DNA from: Paucimonas sp.
GTDB taxonomy: Bacteria > Pseudomonadota > Gammaproteobacteria > Pseudomonadales > Pseudomonadaceae
NCBI GenBank assembly: GCA_031253995.1
Contig: JAIRVG010000028.1
Coordinates: 86,391-150,390, forward strand
Length of the DNA stretch: 64,000 nt
Direction: 5' to 3'
Below, in pieces: positions 52,534 through 61,790 of the stretch. Under the pieces are notes generated by a model that made no database searches, had not been told where the DNA came from, and was given only the letters and a program-made list of their open reading frames with translations. How positions within the stretch are numbered: the stretch's first letter is position 1; every line of letters begins with the position of its first letter. A program made the position numbers and the translations under genes.

Positions 52534-54441
52534 ATGGTGCCTACGCCAATGCTTCATGTCCGCTCATTCGCCCGCAAGATACTCCTGGCCGCCTCACTCG
52601 TCGTCGCGGCGGCCTTCGGCATGTTCGCCCTGTACCAGGACCAGCGCCAGCAAGACGCCACGCAGCGCAGCCTGGAGGCGGAACTCAACAACAACGGCAG
52701 GCTGCTGGCGTACAGCATCCGCAACTGGCTGGAGGGGCGTGGCCATCTGGTCAGCCTGCTGGCGCGGCAACTGCAAGCGTCGGACCAGGCCACCGATTCG
52801 GTCCGGGCGCTGTTGAACCAGGAGGTCTACGCCCGGTTGTTCCTTTCCGCCTCGCTGGGCAGCGCCCAGGGCAGCTTCATCAGTGCCCCCGACACACCGA
52901 TGCCGCCAGGCTACGACCCACGCACCCGCAACTGGTACAAGCAGGCCGCCGCAGGCTCCGGCCTGGTCATCACCGAACCCTATCTGTACGCCGGCAGCAA
53001 CCGCCCTGCCCTGGCCATTGCCCATCCCGTCGTGCGCGATGGCCGGATCACTGGCGTGGCCGCCGGCGCCGTCGCCCTCGATGCCATCAACGCGATGCTC
53101 GAAGCCGCCAACCCCGGTGCCGAGGGCTACGCCTTCCTGATCAACGAGCAAGGGCAGGTTCTCCTGCACCCGCGCCAGGAACTGCTGTTCAAGACGCTCG
53201 CCGAAGCCTGTCCGCAGTTGTCACCACGGCGGGGCGACGGGCTTCAGGAATTCAACGAGGCCGGCAAGCCCAAACTGCTGGCGCTGACCCCCATCAGCGG
53301 CCTGCCGGGCATTCATTGGCAGGTCGCCCTGGTGATCGACAAGGCGGCCGCCTATCGCCCCCTGACCGAGTTCCGCCGCACCGCCTACGGCGCCACGGCC
53401 CTGGCGGTACTGGCGGTCTTGCTCCTGCTCGGCGCCCTGATCCACTGGCTACTGCGCCCCTTGCGCGACATCAGTGGCGCCATGCAGGACATCGCCAGCG
53501 GCGAAGGCGACCTGACCAGGCGCCTGGACGCCCGCGGCGCCGATGAGCTGGCCGAACTGGCCCACGCCTTCAACCGTTTCGTCGCACGCATCCATGACTC
53601 CGTCAGCCAGGTGGCGGGCAGCGCCCATCGACTGCACGGCGTGGCCCGACAGGTGCTGGGCACCACCGACGGCCTGGTGGCCAGCAGCGACGAACAGAGC
53701 AGCCGCACCACCAGCATGGCGACCGCCATCATCCAGCTGGGCGCCACCGCCCAGGAGATCGCCCACAGCGCCGCCGATGCCTCCACCCAGGCCAGCGATG
53801 CCAGGCGGCAAAGCGAAGCGGGATCGGCCACGGTCGCGCAGACGCTTTCGTCCATCGGGCAGTTGAGCGACGACATCGCCACCTGCAGAAGCGAAATCGA
53901 TGCGCTGGCCAGCCGCACCCTGGACATCGGCAAGATCCTCGAGGTGATCCAGGGAGTGTCGGCACAGACCAACCTGCTGGCGCTGAACGCCGCCATCGAG
54001 GCGGCCCGCGCGGGCGATGCCGGGCGTGGCTTCGCGGTGGTGGCCGATGAAGTGAGGGGGCTGGCGCACCGCACCCAGGCGTCGGCGCAGGAGATCCAGC
54101 AGATGATCGAAGAGTTGCAGAACGGCGCGGACCGGGTGGTCGCCGTGATGACGGCCAGCCAGTTGCGTGGCCAGCAGACCCGGGAGATCGCCGATCACGC
54201 CGGGCAACACCTGTCGGGCATCACGGCACGGGTTGGCGACATGGATGGGCTGAACCATTCAGTGGCTACCGCTACCGAGGAGCAGACCACCGTCATCGAA
54301 TCCCTCGCCGAACAGATCAGCGAGATCAGCCGGCTCAACCAGCACGGGCTGGGCGATCTGCGCAGCACCCTGGATGCCTGCGTGCAGCTGGAAGAACAGG
54401 CCAGCCAGTTGCTGCGCCTGGTCAGCGGATTCCGTATCTGA
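52534..54441 (+). CDS. dCache-type methyl-accepting chemotaxis protein
   Basis: The 635-residue chemoreceptor has a first membrane helix (~residues 12-35), a periplasmic dCache sensor (~40-285: [28 protein letters not shown]), a second helix (~290-310), a HAMP domain (~310-360) and the cytoplasmic signalling hairpin. The tip contains [41 protein letters not shown] sequence. The Asp expected in the classical amino-acid-binding dCache motif is not evident, so another ligand is likely. Its place after the porin suggests chemotaxis to the substrate of the cluster. Confidence 0.88.
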   Translation: MVPTPMLHVRSFARKILLAASLVVAAAFGMFALYQDQRQQDATQRSLEAELNNNGRLLAYSIRNWLEGRGHLVSLLARQLQASDQATDSVRALLNQEVYARLFLSASLGSAQGSFISAPDTPMPPGYDPRTRNWYKQAAAGSGLVITEPYLYAGSNRPALAIAHPVVRDGRITGVAAGAVALDAINAMLEAANPGAEGYAFLINEQGQVLLHPRQELLFKTLAEACPQLSPRRGDGLQEFNEAGKPKLLALTPISGLPGIHWQVALVIDKAAAYRPLTEFRRTAYGATALAVLAVLLLLGALIHWLLRPLRDISGAMQDIASGEGDLTRRLDARGADELAELAHAFNRFVARIHDSVSQVAGSAHRLHGVARQVLGTTDGLVASSDEQSSRTTSMATAIIQLGATAQEIAHSAADASTQASDARRQSEAGSATVAQTLSSIGQLSDDIATCRSEIDALASRTLDIGKILEVIQGVSAQTNLLALNAAIEAARAGDAGRGFAVVADEVRGLAHRTQASAQEIQQMIEELQNGADRVVAVMTASQLRGQQTREIADHAGQHLSGITARVGDMDGLNHSVATATEEQTTVIESLAEQISEISRLNQHGLGDLRSTLDACVQLEEQASQLLRLVSGFRI

Positions 54442-54516
54442 GCCCGGCCTGATGCTGAAGCTGGCCGTTACGCAGAGAGGTGCAGCCATGATCATGAAAT
54501 TCCGCAGGGACATCGA

Positions 54517-54550
54517 CCACCCCATGCCGTGCGTGGCAGCGATGGGGTGG
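54517..54550. terminator. Hairpin between convergent chemoreceptor and DJ-1 genes
   Basis: CCACCCCAT (54517-54525) pairs with ATGGGGTGG (54542-54550), and GCC/GGC extends it inward. It lies between the two convergent stops. No long T-run is seen. Confidence 0.5.
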
Positions 54551-54562
54551 CGCCAGGCGACG

Positions 54563-55246
54563 CTAGCCGGCCAGTTGTTCGAGCACCCGCTCGGCCACTG
54601 GTGCGCCGGAGGCCGGGTTCTGCCCGGTGATCACGCGCTGGTCAGACACGGCGTAGGCAGCCCATGGCTCGGCGGCCTTGGTGTACACCGCGCCGCGTTT
54701 GACGATCTCGTCCTCGGTCAGGTACGGCATGTACTGGTCCAGCTCGACCAGCCGCTCCTCGGCGTTGGAGAAACCGGTGACCTCCTTGCCATCGATCAGC
54801 AGGGTGCCGTCGGACAGGCGGATGTTCAGCAGCCCCACCGCGCCGTGGCAGACGGAAGCAACGATGCCACCGCTTTCGTAGATGCTGCGGCTGATCGCCT
54901 GCAGTTGCTCGTTGTCGGGGAAATCCCAGACCACGCCGTGACCACCGGTGTAATAGACCACCGAATAGTCCTGCGGATCGACCTGTTCGGGCTTGAGCGT
55001 CGCGCCCAGGCGGCTCATGAAGTCGCTGTTCTGGTACCACTGCCAGTCGGTGGCATCGGCCATGGCCAGGCTATGGGGATCGATGGGGGTGTAGCCGCCC
55101 TTGGGGCTCACGTAGTCGACCTGGTAACCCGCTGCCTCGACCACCTTGACGAAGTGCACGGCCTCTCCGAGCCAGAGGCCGGTGGCGCGCTCCAGGTTCG
55201 GATACTTGGGCACGCTGGTCAGTACAACCAGGATTTTCTTGCTCAT
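54563..55246 (-). CDS. DJ-1/PfpI (HchA-like) family protein
   Basis: Started at ATG 55246, with GAGGT upstream, 227 residues. VEAAGYQVDYVSPKGG and YYTGGHGVVWDF are typical of the class I glutamine-amidotransferase-like fold. The nucleophile elbow ASVCHGAVGLL carries the reactive Cys of glutathione-independent glyoxalases and chaperones of the HchA/Hsp31 group. A role in detoxifying methylglyoxal-like aldehydes is likely. It is divergent from a LysR regulator across 139 bp. Confidence 0.85.
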   Translation of the reverse strand: MSKKILVVLTSVPKYPNLERATGLWLGEAVHFVKVVEAAGYQVDYVSPKGGYTPIDPHSLAMADATDWQWYQNSDFMSRLGATLKPEQVDPQDYSVVYYTGGHGVVWDFPDNEQLQAISRSIYESGGIVASVCHGAVGLLNIRLSDGTLLIDGKEVTGFSNAEERLVELDQYMPYLTEDEIVKRGAVYTKAAEPWAAYAVSDQRVITGQNPASGAPVAERVLEQLAG

Positions 55247-55385
55247 GTCACACCTCACTGTCGCACTACTGAAAGAAGAGCCAGGCTGGACTCGGCCGAC
55301 CTGGCGGTTGCCAACATAGACGCCTCGCGGACCGGCCGGTAGACGCCGGATCGGAATTGACCATTGCACAAATGGAACGCTGACG

Positions 55386-56357
55386 ATGTACGACCTCAAC
55401 GAGCTGTACTTTTTCGTGCAGATCATCGAACACCAGGGCATCGCTGCGGCGAGCCGGGCACTGGACATCCCCAAGTCGAGGCTGAGCCGGCACCTCGCGG
55501 CCCTCGAAGAACGCCTCGGTGTGCGCCTGATCAACCGCTCCACCCGCCAGTTCGCCGTGTCCGACCTGGGCATGGAGTACTACCAGCATTGCCTGAACAT
55601 GCTCGACGGCGCGCAGGCCGCGCAGGCACTGATCGACGACAGCCAGGCCGCGCCTCGCGGGCTGGTGCGCATCGCCTGCCCCACCGCCCTGCTCAACTTC
55701 CTCGTGGCCGGGATGATCGCGCGCTTCCTCGATCGCCACCCCGAGGTGGAGGTCCATCTGGAGAGCACCAACCGCCAGGTCGATCCGCTGCGTGAAGGTT
55801 TCGACATTGCCCTGTACGCAGGATTCCAGCCCCTGGAAGACAGCGGCCTGATCATGAAGCGACTGTCTCGCAGCCCCCAGGCGCTGGTCGCCAGCCCGAG
55901 CCTGCTGGAACGCCTCGGGCCGGCACGCAGCCTGGCCGACCTGGGACGTTTCCCCAGCCTGAGCCTGCCGCCCTGCTCCGGCCAGTCGGTGTGGAACATG
56001 GAAGGACCGGGCGGCGTGCAGGCCACGGTGCGACACACGCCGCGCCTGGTTACCGACGACATGATCACCCTGCGCCGGGTCGCCCTGGATGGCGGCGGCA
56101 TCGTGCAACTGCCCAGGCTGGTGGTGTCCAAGGACATGCGCAACGGCCTGCTCGCGCCCTTGCTTGCCGACTGGGTCCCCAGAGGCGGGGTGATCCACGC
56201 GCTGCTGCCCAGTCGGCGCGGGATACCCCAGGCAGTCCGGGCGCTGCTCGACTTCCTTGCCGACAGTTTCAAGGCCCTGGACGTCGACAATCCGTACCAG
56301 GGCCATGTGCTGCGCGCAGAAGAAGACGCCTGCTTCCTGACGGACATGCAGCCTTGA
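55386..56357 (+). CDS. LysR-family transcriptional regulator
   Basis: The 323-residue protein begins MYDLNELYFFVQIIEHQGIAAASRALDIPKSRLSRHLAALEE, a LysR HTH of the CrgA/DhcR-like class with an SRLSRH recognition helix. The effector domain follows (IACPTALLNFLVAGMIARFL, REGFDIALYAGF). It is divergent from the DJ-1/PfpI gene and probably controls it. It is convergent with the aldehyde dehydrogenase gene. Confidence 0.87.
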   Translation: MYDLNELYFFVQIIEHQGIAAASRALDIPKSRLSRHLAALEERLGVRLINRSTRQFAVSDLGMEYYQHCLNMLDGAQAAQALIDDSQAAPRGLVRIACPTALLNFLVAGMIARFLDRHPEVEVHLESTNRQVDPLREGFDIALYAGFQPLEDSGLIMKRLSRSPQALVASPSLLERLGPARSLADLGRFPSLSLPPCSGQSVWNMEGPGGVQATVRHTPRLVTDDMITLRRVALDGGGIVQLPRLVVSKDMRNGLLAPLLADWVPRGGVIHALLPSRRGIPQAVRALLDFLADSFKALDVDNPYQGHVLRAEEDACFLTDMQP

Positions 56358-56362
56358 ATCCG

Positions 56363-57799
56363 TCAGTCGGATTTGCCCAGGTAGAAGCGCAGGACCAGGC
56401 GCTGCACCCAGCGACCGTAGGGCGGGTAGAACAGCTGGATCGGAAACCAGCGCTGGCGCTTGAACACCGCCTTGCCGTGGGACAGGCTGCGGAAACCCTC
56501 CTGGCCGTGGTACGAGCCCATGCCCGAATTGCCCACCCCACCGAACGGCAGGTCGTGCTGCAGGACGTGCCAGGTCCAGTCGCCCAGGGTCACCCCGCCG
56601 CTATGGGTCTGCTCCAGCACGCGCCGGGTCTGCCCGGGGTCCAGGCCGAAGGGATAGAGCGCCAGCGGACGCGGCCGCGCCTGGATATAGGCGATTGCCT
56701 GGTCAAGATCGCGGTACTCGATGACCGGCAGCAGCGGACCGAAGATTTCCTCCCTGGCCACGCGCATCGTCTCGGTCACGCCGGTGATCACCTGCAACGG
56801 CAAGCGCCGCGAGGACACTCCCGAACCGCGGCACGACAGCACCTTCGCCCCCTTGTCCCGGGCATCGTCCAGCAGTGCCTGGAGACGCTGGGCCTGGCGG
56901 TCGTTGATGATGCAGGTGTAGTCCGGGCTGGCGACCGGGTCGGGATACAAGCGCTCGAAGGCGCGTTTGACGGCCTCGGCAAACAGCCCGGCCTGGCCCT
57001 CGCCGACCAGCACATAGTCGGGGGATACACACACCTGGCCGGCATTGAAGCCCTTGCCGTGGGCCACGCGCGCGGCGACTTCGTCCAGATCGGCATCCAC
57101 ACCGACCAGCACCGGCGACTTGCCGCCCAGCTCCAGCGTCACCGGGACCAGATGCTCGGCAGCGGCCTGCATCACCTGGCGCCCGACCTGCGGCGCACCG
57201 GTGTACACCAGGTGATCGAAGGGCAAGCGGGTGAATGCCTGGGCACTGGCCAACTCGCCGCCACACACGGCGACCTCATCCTCGTCGAAGACCTCGGCGA
57301 GCATCTGCTGCAGCACCTGGCGGCTGCGCGGGGAATACTCCGACACCTTGATCATCGCCCGGTTGCCCGCTGCCAGCGCGGCGATCAGCGGCCCCAGGGT
57401 GAGATAGAACGGGAAATTCCAGGTCCCGACGATGCCTACCACGCCCTTGGGCTGGTACTGGACCCAGGCGCGGTTGCCGAAGAACAGCAACTCGGTCTTG
57501 CGCCGCTCGGCTTTCATCCAGCCCCGCAAGTGCGCCATGGCGTGGCGGGCCTGAAGGATCGAGCCGAGCACTTCGATCTGCAGGGTTTCGAATTCGGCGC
57601 GGCCACCGAAGTCGGCTTCGAGGGCGTCGACGATGGGTCGCTGATAGCGGCGCAACGCGTCGATCAGCCGCTTGAGATTATCCAGCCGCACGCGCTGCGC
57701 AGGATAAGGGCGGGTATTGAACGCCTGGCGCTGACGCAGCAGCAACCGTTGCATGCGCTCGATTTCCTGAGCGTCCTGGGCGTGTGACAGATCATTCAT
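56363..57799 (-). CDS. calB: Coniferyl-aldehyde-type aldehyde dehydrogenase
   Basis: Started at ATG 57799, with AAGGA upstream, 478 residues. It belongs to the coniferyl aldehyde dehydrogenase (CalB) group of class 3-like ALDHs: GVVGIVGTWNFPFYLTLGPL, VTLELGGKSPVLV (catalytic Glu), KGFNAGQVCVSPDYVLV (catalytic Cys) and PFGGVGNSGMGSYHG. A hydrophobic C-terminal tail (FPIQLFYPPYGRWVQRLVLRF) suggests membrane association, as in fatty aldehyde dehydrogenases. It follows an OmpW gene by 64 bp, so long-chain or hydrophobic aldehydes are as likely as coniferyl aldehyde. Confidence 0.82.
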   Translation of the reverse strand: MNDLSHAQDAQEIERMQRLLLRQRQAFNTRPYPAQRVRLDNLKRLIDALRRYQRPIVDALEADFGGRAEFETLQIEVLGSILQARHAMAHLRGWMKAERRKTELLFFGNRAWVQYQPKGVVGIVGTWNFPFYLTLGPLIAALAAGNRAMIKVSEYSPRSRQVLQQMLAEVFDEDEVAVCGGELASAQAFTRLPFDHLVYTGAPQVGRQVMQAAAEHLVPVTLELGGKSPVLVGVDADLDEVAARVAHGKGFNAGQVCVSPDYVLVGEGQAGLFAEAVKRAFERLYPDPVASPDYTCIINDRQAQRLQALLDDARDKGAKVLSCRGSGVSSRRLPLQVITGVTETMRVAREEIFGPLLPVIEYRDLDQAIAYIQARPRPLALYPFGLDPGQTRRVLEQTHSGGVTLGDWTWHVLQHDLPFGGVGNSGMGSYHGQEGFRSLSHGKAVFKRQRWFPIQLFYPPYGRWVQRLVLRFYLGKSD

Positions 57800-57863
57800 G
57801 ATGATTCCTTGTGGATGTGGTTCGGTGTGCGCCTGCAGGCGCCTGGAGAGACTGATGGCTGTG

Positions 57864-58556
57864 TCAGAAGCGATAGCCGACGGTGAGCGAATAGACGTCC
57901 GGATCGGCCTCGATATCGATCTTGCGCTTGACCGCCCCCAGCCCCGGGGTCTGGGTCTTGATGCTGGCGGTGGTATCGATCCAGTAGCGCGTGTAGGCGA
58001 AGCCGACGCTCCAGTGCTCGGCCACGGGGATGTCCACGCCGACCTTGGCCACCGCGCCCCACGAGTCATCCAGCCGGGAGGTGCTGGACGTACCGCCGAA
58101 GGCGGTGGTGTAGGCGTGGGTCATCTTTTCTTCGCTGAACCAGGTGTAGTTGACCCCGAGGGCCACATAGGGCGCCACGCCCAACACCTCGAAGTTGTAG
58201 GCCAGCAGCATGGCGGGAAACCAGGCCCGGGCGCTGCCGACCTTGCCCAGCGGCGCGGCGGCGCCCGCACCGTCGAAGTCGATGACCGGAGGGGCGCCGA
58301 CCTGGAACACCAGGGACCAGGGACCGGCGAGGTTACGCTCGTAGACCAGCGCCAGGGTGCCGCTGTCACGAACCACGGAGCGGATATGGTCGGGGGTGGT
58401 CCCGGGTGGGCCGGTCATGTCGGCGGAGTCGGTGTTGAACTGGATGTCGGCATAGCCGATGCGCACGGCGTTGCGCGGCTCGGACTGGCTGGCACTCGCG
58501 CAGGTCGGCAACAGGATCAGGGATGCCGCCAGCGCTGGGGCGAACATGGATTTCAT
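57864..58556 (-). CDS. OmpW/AlkL-family outer membrane protein
   Basis: The 230-residue protein has a signal peptide (LAASLILLPTCASA) and an eight-strand OmpW barrel ending YSLTVGYRF. LLAYNFEVLGVAPYVALGVNYT is the conserved OmpW core. OmpW and AlkL let small hydrophobic molecules pass the outer membrane. It is upstream of the aldehyde dehydrogenase in the same direction and divergent from an AraC regulator, giving a plausible uptake-oxidation-regulator unit. AACAATAACAACAAA (58570-58584, minus) is a Crc-like motif. Confidence 0.87.
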   Translation of the reverse strand: MKSMFAPALAASLILLPTCASASQSEPRNAVRIGYADIQFNTDSADMTGPPGTTPDHIRSVVRDSGTLALVYERNLAGPWSLVFQVGAPPVIDFDGAGAAAPLGKVGSARAWFPAMLLAYNFEVLGVAPYVALGVNYTWFSEEKMTHAYTTAFGGTSSTSRLDDSWGAVAKVGVDIPVAEHWSVGFAYTRYWIDTTASIKTQTPGLGAVKRKIDIEADPDVYSLTVGYRF

Positions 58557-58693
58557 AGTGGCCTCGAAGTTTGTTGTTATTGTTCAGGAGTACTACGGCT
58601 GTCGATGCTGCAGCGCGGGGGTCGTCCGGCGGGAGGTTGCAACGTGCCAATGTGGGGGTTGATTGCTGCCATCGCTGAAAGGGAGGTCGCCTG

Positions 58694-59740
58694 GTGACGC
58701 GCTCGATCGTCGGTTCATACGGAAGGCCCGAGGATGTGCCACGGCACAACCTGCTCGGCGTGCCAGCCCTGGTTGCGGAGCTACAGGCACAGGGCCTGGG
58801 CGCGGAGGAATTGCTGGGCGGCACCGACTTGTCGCTGGCGCACTTGCGAGATCCCGAGACGCGGATCTCGCACCGCCAGAAGATGGCGATCTTCGCCAAC
58901 ATGCGACGCCTGGCGGCCCATGCCGACGCAGGACTGCGCGCTGGAGCCCGGCAACGCATCAGCGACTTCGGCATCCTCGGCTATGCCTTGCAGAGCAGTG
59001 ACACCTTCGGCCAGGCGGTCGAGTTCGGCATCCGCTACATTCGCCTGCTGGGCCCCGTGTTCGAAAAGTCCTTCCGCCAGGACGGGGATGTCGGCACCTT
59101 CGCCGCGCAGGGCTTCCACCCCTTGGGCGAGTTGATGCCCCTGGCCACGGAGTTCTGGTTCGCCTCGATTCATACGCTGGTCGAGTGCGTGCTGGAAAAG
59201 CCTTTTCCTGCGCTGCGACTGCTGCTGCCCTACCCTGCACCGGCCTATTGGCAACGCTACGAAGAGGTATTTCGCTGTCCGGTGGAATTCGACAGCGGCG
59301 TAATGGAGTTACGCTTCGACGCCGCGGTGCTCCAGCAGCCCTGTCCAAATGCCAATCCGATCACCTCGGCGATGTCGACGGGGTTCTGCCAGCAACTCAA
59401 TGCCAGCCTTCCGCAAACCTCCGACCTGATCGAGTCGGTGCGCCTGGCCTGCCTCAGCCGCAGTGGGCGCCTGCCGGGGATCGATGCCGTGGCCGCAACG
59501 CTCAACATGTCGACGCGTACTTTGCACCGACGTCTGGCCGAGCATCAGCGCACTTATCAGAGTGTGCTGGACGAGGTTCGCTGCGCCCTGGCCATCGAGT
59601 TCCTGCAGCAGAGCGACATGCCCATGGACGAGCTGGCGGCGCAGGTCGGTTTTTCCGACGCGGCCAACTTTCGCAAGGCCTTCAGGAAATGGACGGGGCA
59701 GTCGCCGGGGGACTTTCGCAAGAAGGTGCGTGAGGCGTGA
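58694..59740 (+). CDS. AraC-family regulator with OruR/ArgR-like N-terminal domain
   Basis: The start is the GTG at 58694, after GGGAGG. The 348-residue protein has the 'arabinose-binding-like' N-terminal domain found in OruR, VqsM and related regulators (residues ~20-200: LLGGTDLSLAHLRDPETRISHRQ, SDFGILGYALQSSDTF) and a C-terminal AraC HTH (LNMSTRTLHRRLAEHQRTYQ and AAQVGFSDAANFRKAFRKWTG). It is divergent from the OmpW gene across 137 bp and probably controls the OmpW-aldehyde dehydrogenase pair. Confidence 0.87.
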   Translation: MTRSIVGSYGRPEDVPRHNLLGVPALVAELQAQGLGAEELLGGTDLSLAHLRDPETRISHRQKMAIFANMRRLAAHADAGLRAGARQRISDFGILGYALQSSDTFGQAVEFGIRYIRLLGPVFEKSFRQDGDVGTFAAQGFHPLGELMPLATEFWFASIHTLVECVLEKPFPALRLLLPYPAPAYWQRYEEVFRCPVEFDSGVMELRFDAAVLQQPCPNANPITSAMSTGFCQQLNASLPQTSDLIESVRLACLSRSGRLPGIDAVAATLNMSTRTLHRRLAEHQRTYQSVLDEVRCALAIEFLQQSDMPMDELAAQVGFSDAANFRKAFRKWTGQSPGDFRKKVREA

Positions 59741-59792
59741 GGGTGGTTTGCGGGGAAACGAAAAAAAGGGCCCGAAGGCCCCAGTCAGGCAA

Positions 59793-59834
59793 GAAAAAAC
59801 GGCGATTTTCCGCGATGGAAAAGCGCCGTTTTTC
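59793..59834. terminator. Bidirectional terminator between AraC and SDR genes
   Basis: AAAAAACGGCG (from 59793) pairs with CGCCGTTTTT (to 59834), with an inner TTTTCC/GGAAAA stem. A- and T-runs on the two sides fit convergent termination. A smaller GGGCC-CGAA-GGCCC hairpin precedes it at about 59767. Confidence 0.75.
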
Positions 59835-59851
59835 TTCGGCCTCGTCACCGA

Positions 59852-60622
59852 TCAGCGGATATAGCTGCCACCGTTGACGTCCAGCGTCGCGCCATTGAGC
59901 GACGCCTGGGACGGACGCAGGGCGAAGGCCACCAGCTCGGCGATTTCCGCCGGAGCTGCCATGCGCCCGACCGGAATATCGGCAACCGCCGCCGCCTCGC
60001 CGTGCTGGGCGACGAACTGCTCGGCCATGTCCGTGCGCACCCAGCCAGGGGCAATGGCGACCGACACGATGCCGTCCCCGGCAACGCTGCGCGCCAAGGA
60101 CTTGCTCAGGTTGATCAGGGCCGCCTTGCTGGTGCCGTAGGGCAAGGCGTCTGCGGCATAGCCGCGCTGGGCCGCGCGACTGGCCATGGTGATGATGCGA
60201 CCACCACCCTGGCTGCGGAAATGCAGGACCGCCTCGCGACTCAGGTCGGCGGCGGCGAAGAAGTTGACCTGGAACTCACGGCGCCAGGCTGCACGCCATT
60301 CAGCGGCCGGCGCCTCCAGGGGGATCTCGGTGCGAATACCGGCATTGTTGATCAACCCATGGATACGCCCGCCCGACAGCGCCAAGGCCGCCTGCCACAG
60401 GCGCTCCGGCCCGGCCTCGTCCGCCAGGTCGCCCTGCACGACCCACCCTGCGCCACCGACGCGATCGAGCAGGCGCTGTGCGCCCTGCTCATCCCGGCTG
60501 TAATGGATCAGCACCCGTGCGCCCTCGGCGACCAGTTGCTCGACGATCGCGGCACCGATACCACCGGAGGCGCCGGTTACCAGGACTGTCTGCCCATCGA
60601 GGGGACGCTTGGAATCAGCCAT
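59852..60622 (-). CDS. SDR-family oxidoreductase (FabG-like)
   Basis: The 256-residue short-chain dehydrogenase has TGASGGIGAAIVEQL for cofactor binding, LINNAGIRTE, the catalytic Tyr/Lys in LPYGTSKAALINLS and IAPGWVRTDMAEQF. It lies 77 bp after the substrate-binding protein gene on the same strand, with a strong hairpin between, so it could be a second, attenuated gene of that unit. The substrate is unknown. Confidence 0.85.
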   Translation of the reverse strand: MADSKRPLDGQTVLVTGASGGIGAAIVEQLVAEGARVLIHYSRDEQGAQRLLDRVGGAGWVVQGDLADEAGPERLWQAALALSGGRIHGLINNAGIRTEIPLEAPAAEWRAAWRREFQVNFFAAADLSREAVLHFRSQGGGRIITMASRAAQRGYAADALPYGTSKAALINLSKSLARSVAGDGIVSVAIAPGWVRTDMAEQFVAQHGEAAAVADIPVGRMAAPAEIAELVAFALRPSQASLNGATLDVNGGSYIR

Positions 60623-60654
60623 CTGTACTCACCTTTCTTTCCTGGAAATGGAGA

Positions 60655-60686
60655 AATGCCGCGTGCCGGATCCAGCACGCGGCATT
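60655..60686 (-). terminator. 12-bp perfect hairpin between the binding-protein and SDR genes
   Basis: AATGCCGCGTGC (60655-60666) pairs with 60675-60686 around an eight-base loop. It may partly terminate transcription or protect the upstream, periplasmic binding-protein message so that it is more abundant than the SDR message. Confidence 0.6.
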
Positions 60687-60699
60687 GCGCAATGCAACC

Positions 60700-61536
60700 T
60701 TACTTCACTTCGGCGTTGGCTTCGGTCGAGGCCTTGTCGACGAGCTTCTGGATCTCGCCCGTCTCGCGGCGCTGGCTCAGGTAGATATTGAGCACCTGGA
60801 GGTCGGCAGGGGAAATGTCGCGGCGCACGCCGAACGATACCCCCTGCTTGGCCAGGGCCGGCTTGGGCAGGATCTCACGGGTCCAGCCCGGGTTGGCCAG
60901 GGCGAACAGGTGGTTGGTGTCGCTGGCATCCACCAGCACGTCGGCGCGCTTGGACATCACCGCCAGGCGGGCTTCATCCATGCCCGGCAGACGCATGATC
61001 TTGCCCTTGCTGATCACGGAGGAAATCGCCTTGTCCTGGGCAGTGCCCGACATCACCGCGAAGGTGAGCTCGGGCTTGTCCAGCGCGGCGATATCATCCT
61101 TGACGTCGGCCAGCTTGGGGTTGTCCTTGTTCACCAGGAGGGAGACCTGGTAGTCGGTCGCCGGCACGCTGAAGGCCACCGCCAGTGCCCGCTCGGGCGT
61201 CTGGTTGAGGGCCATGGCCAGGTCCCACTTGCTGCTTTGCAGCCCGGCCACCAGGTTGTCCCAGTTGGTGTCGACGAACTCCACCTTGACCTTCAGCACG
61301 CGTTCGCCGAAGTCCCGGCACAGGTCGACGAAATAGCCGCTGTAGGCACTGGTCTTGGCATCGCGCATCACATAAGGCGCCGCGACCGCGGCACCGCAGC
61401 GCAGTACCCCGGCTTTCTGCACGTCCTTCCATAACGAGGTGTCGGCTGCCTGCGCAACGGACTGCCCGAGCAGGCCGGCGGAAAGACCGGCACAAACGGC
61501 GAAAGCCTTCAGGGCTGAAGAGATTGAACGAACCAT
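60700..61536 (-). CDS. Periplasmic amino-acid-type substrate-binding protein (SBP_bac_3)
   Basis: Started at ATG 61536, with TGAGGTCC upstream, 278 residues. A signal peptide (ending near SVAQA-AD) is followed by a family 3 solute-binding fold: GVLRCGAAVAAPYVM, GYFVDLCRDFGERVL, QSSKWDLAMALNQTPER and the RADVLVDASDTNHL hinge. Family 3 proteins bind amino acids or related small amines for ABC importers. No ABC permease or ATPase is adjacent in the window, so its partner is elsewhere. AACAACAATCAA (61554-61565, minus) is a Crc-like motif. Confidence 0.85.
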   Translation of the reverse strand: MVRSISSALKAFAVCAGLSAGLLGQSVAQAADTSLWKDVQKAGVLRCGAAVAAPYVMRDAKTSAYSGYFVDLCRDFGERVLKVKVEFVDTNWDNLVAGLQSSKWDLAMALNQTPERALAVAFSVPATDYQVSLLVNKDNPKLADVKDDIAALDKPELTFAVMSGTAQDKAISSVISKGKIMRLPGMDEARLAVMSKRADVLVDASDTNHLFALANPGWTREILPKPALAKQGVSFGVRRDISPADLQVLNIYLSQRRETGEIQKLVDKASTEANAEVK

Positions 61537-61596
61537 AGTGGACCTCACTGATATTGATTGTTGTTGGCAGGAAGGTACGGCGCATAGCTGCATGCT

Positions 61597-61624
61597 ATTT
61601 TGTGTGCATGACTGCATTCAAAAT
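61597..61624. promoter_or_regulatory. Palindromic operator candidate between divergent transport units
   Basis: ATTTTG...CAAAAT with inner TGCA elements gives an imperfect 13-bp-arm palindrome (about 10 of 13 positions match) centred in the 254-bp divergent gap. It is placed to control both the binding-protein/SDR and the UPF0303/permease units. Confidence 0.45.
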
Positions 61625-61790
61625 AAAAACTAAGATACGGCCTGTCAACAGGGTTTATTGGCCATTCCGATCGGCAGATATACGAAAGAAAAACAATATA
61701 TAAACGCAAGAAAAAATGGATTTAACTCACCAAAGTTTTCCCATCACACTGTTCGGATCAGTGGGCCCGGCGCGGCAGGAGATGATCGAG

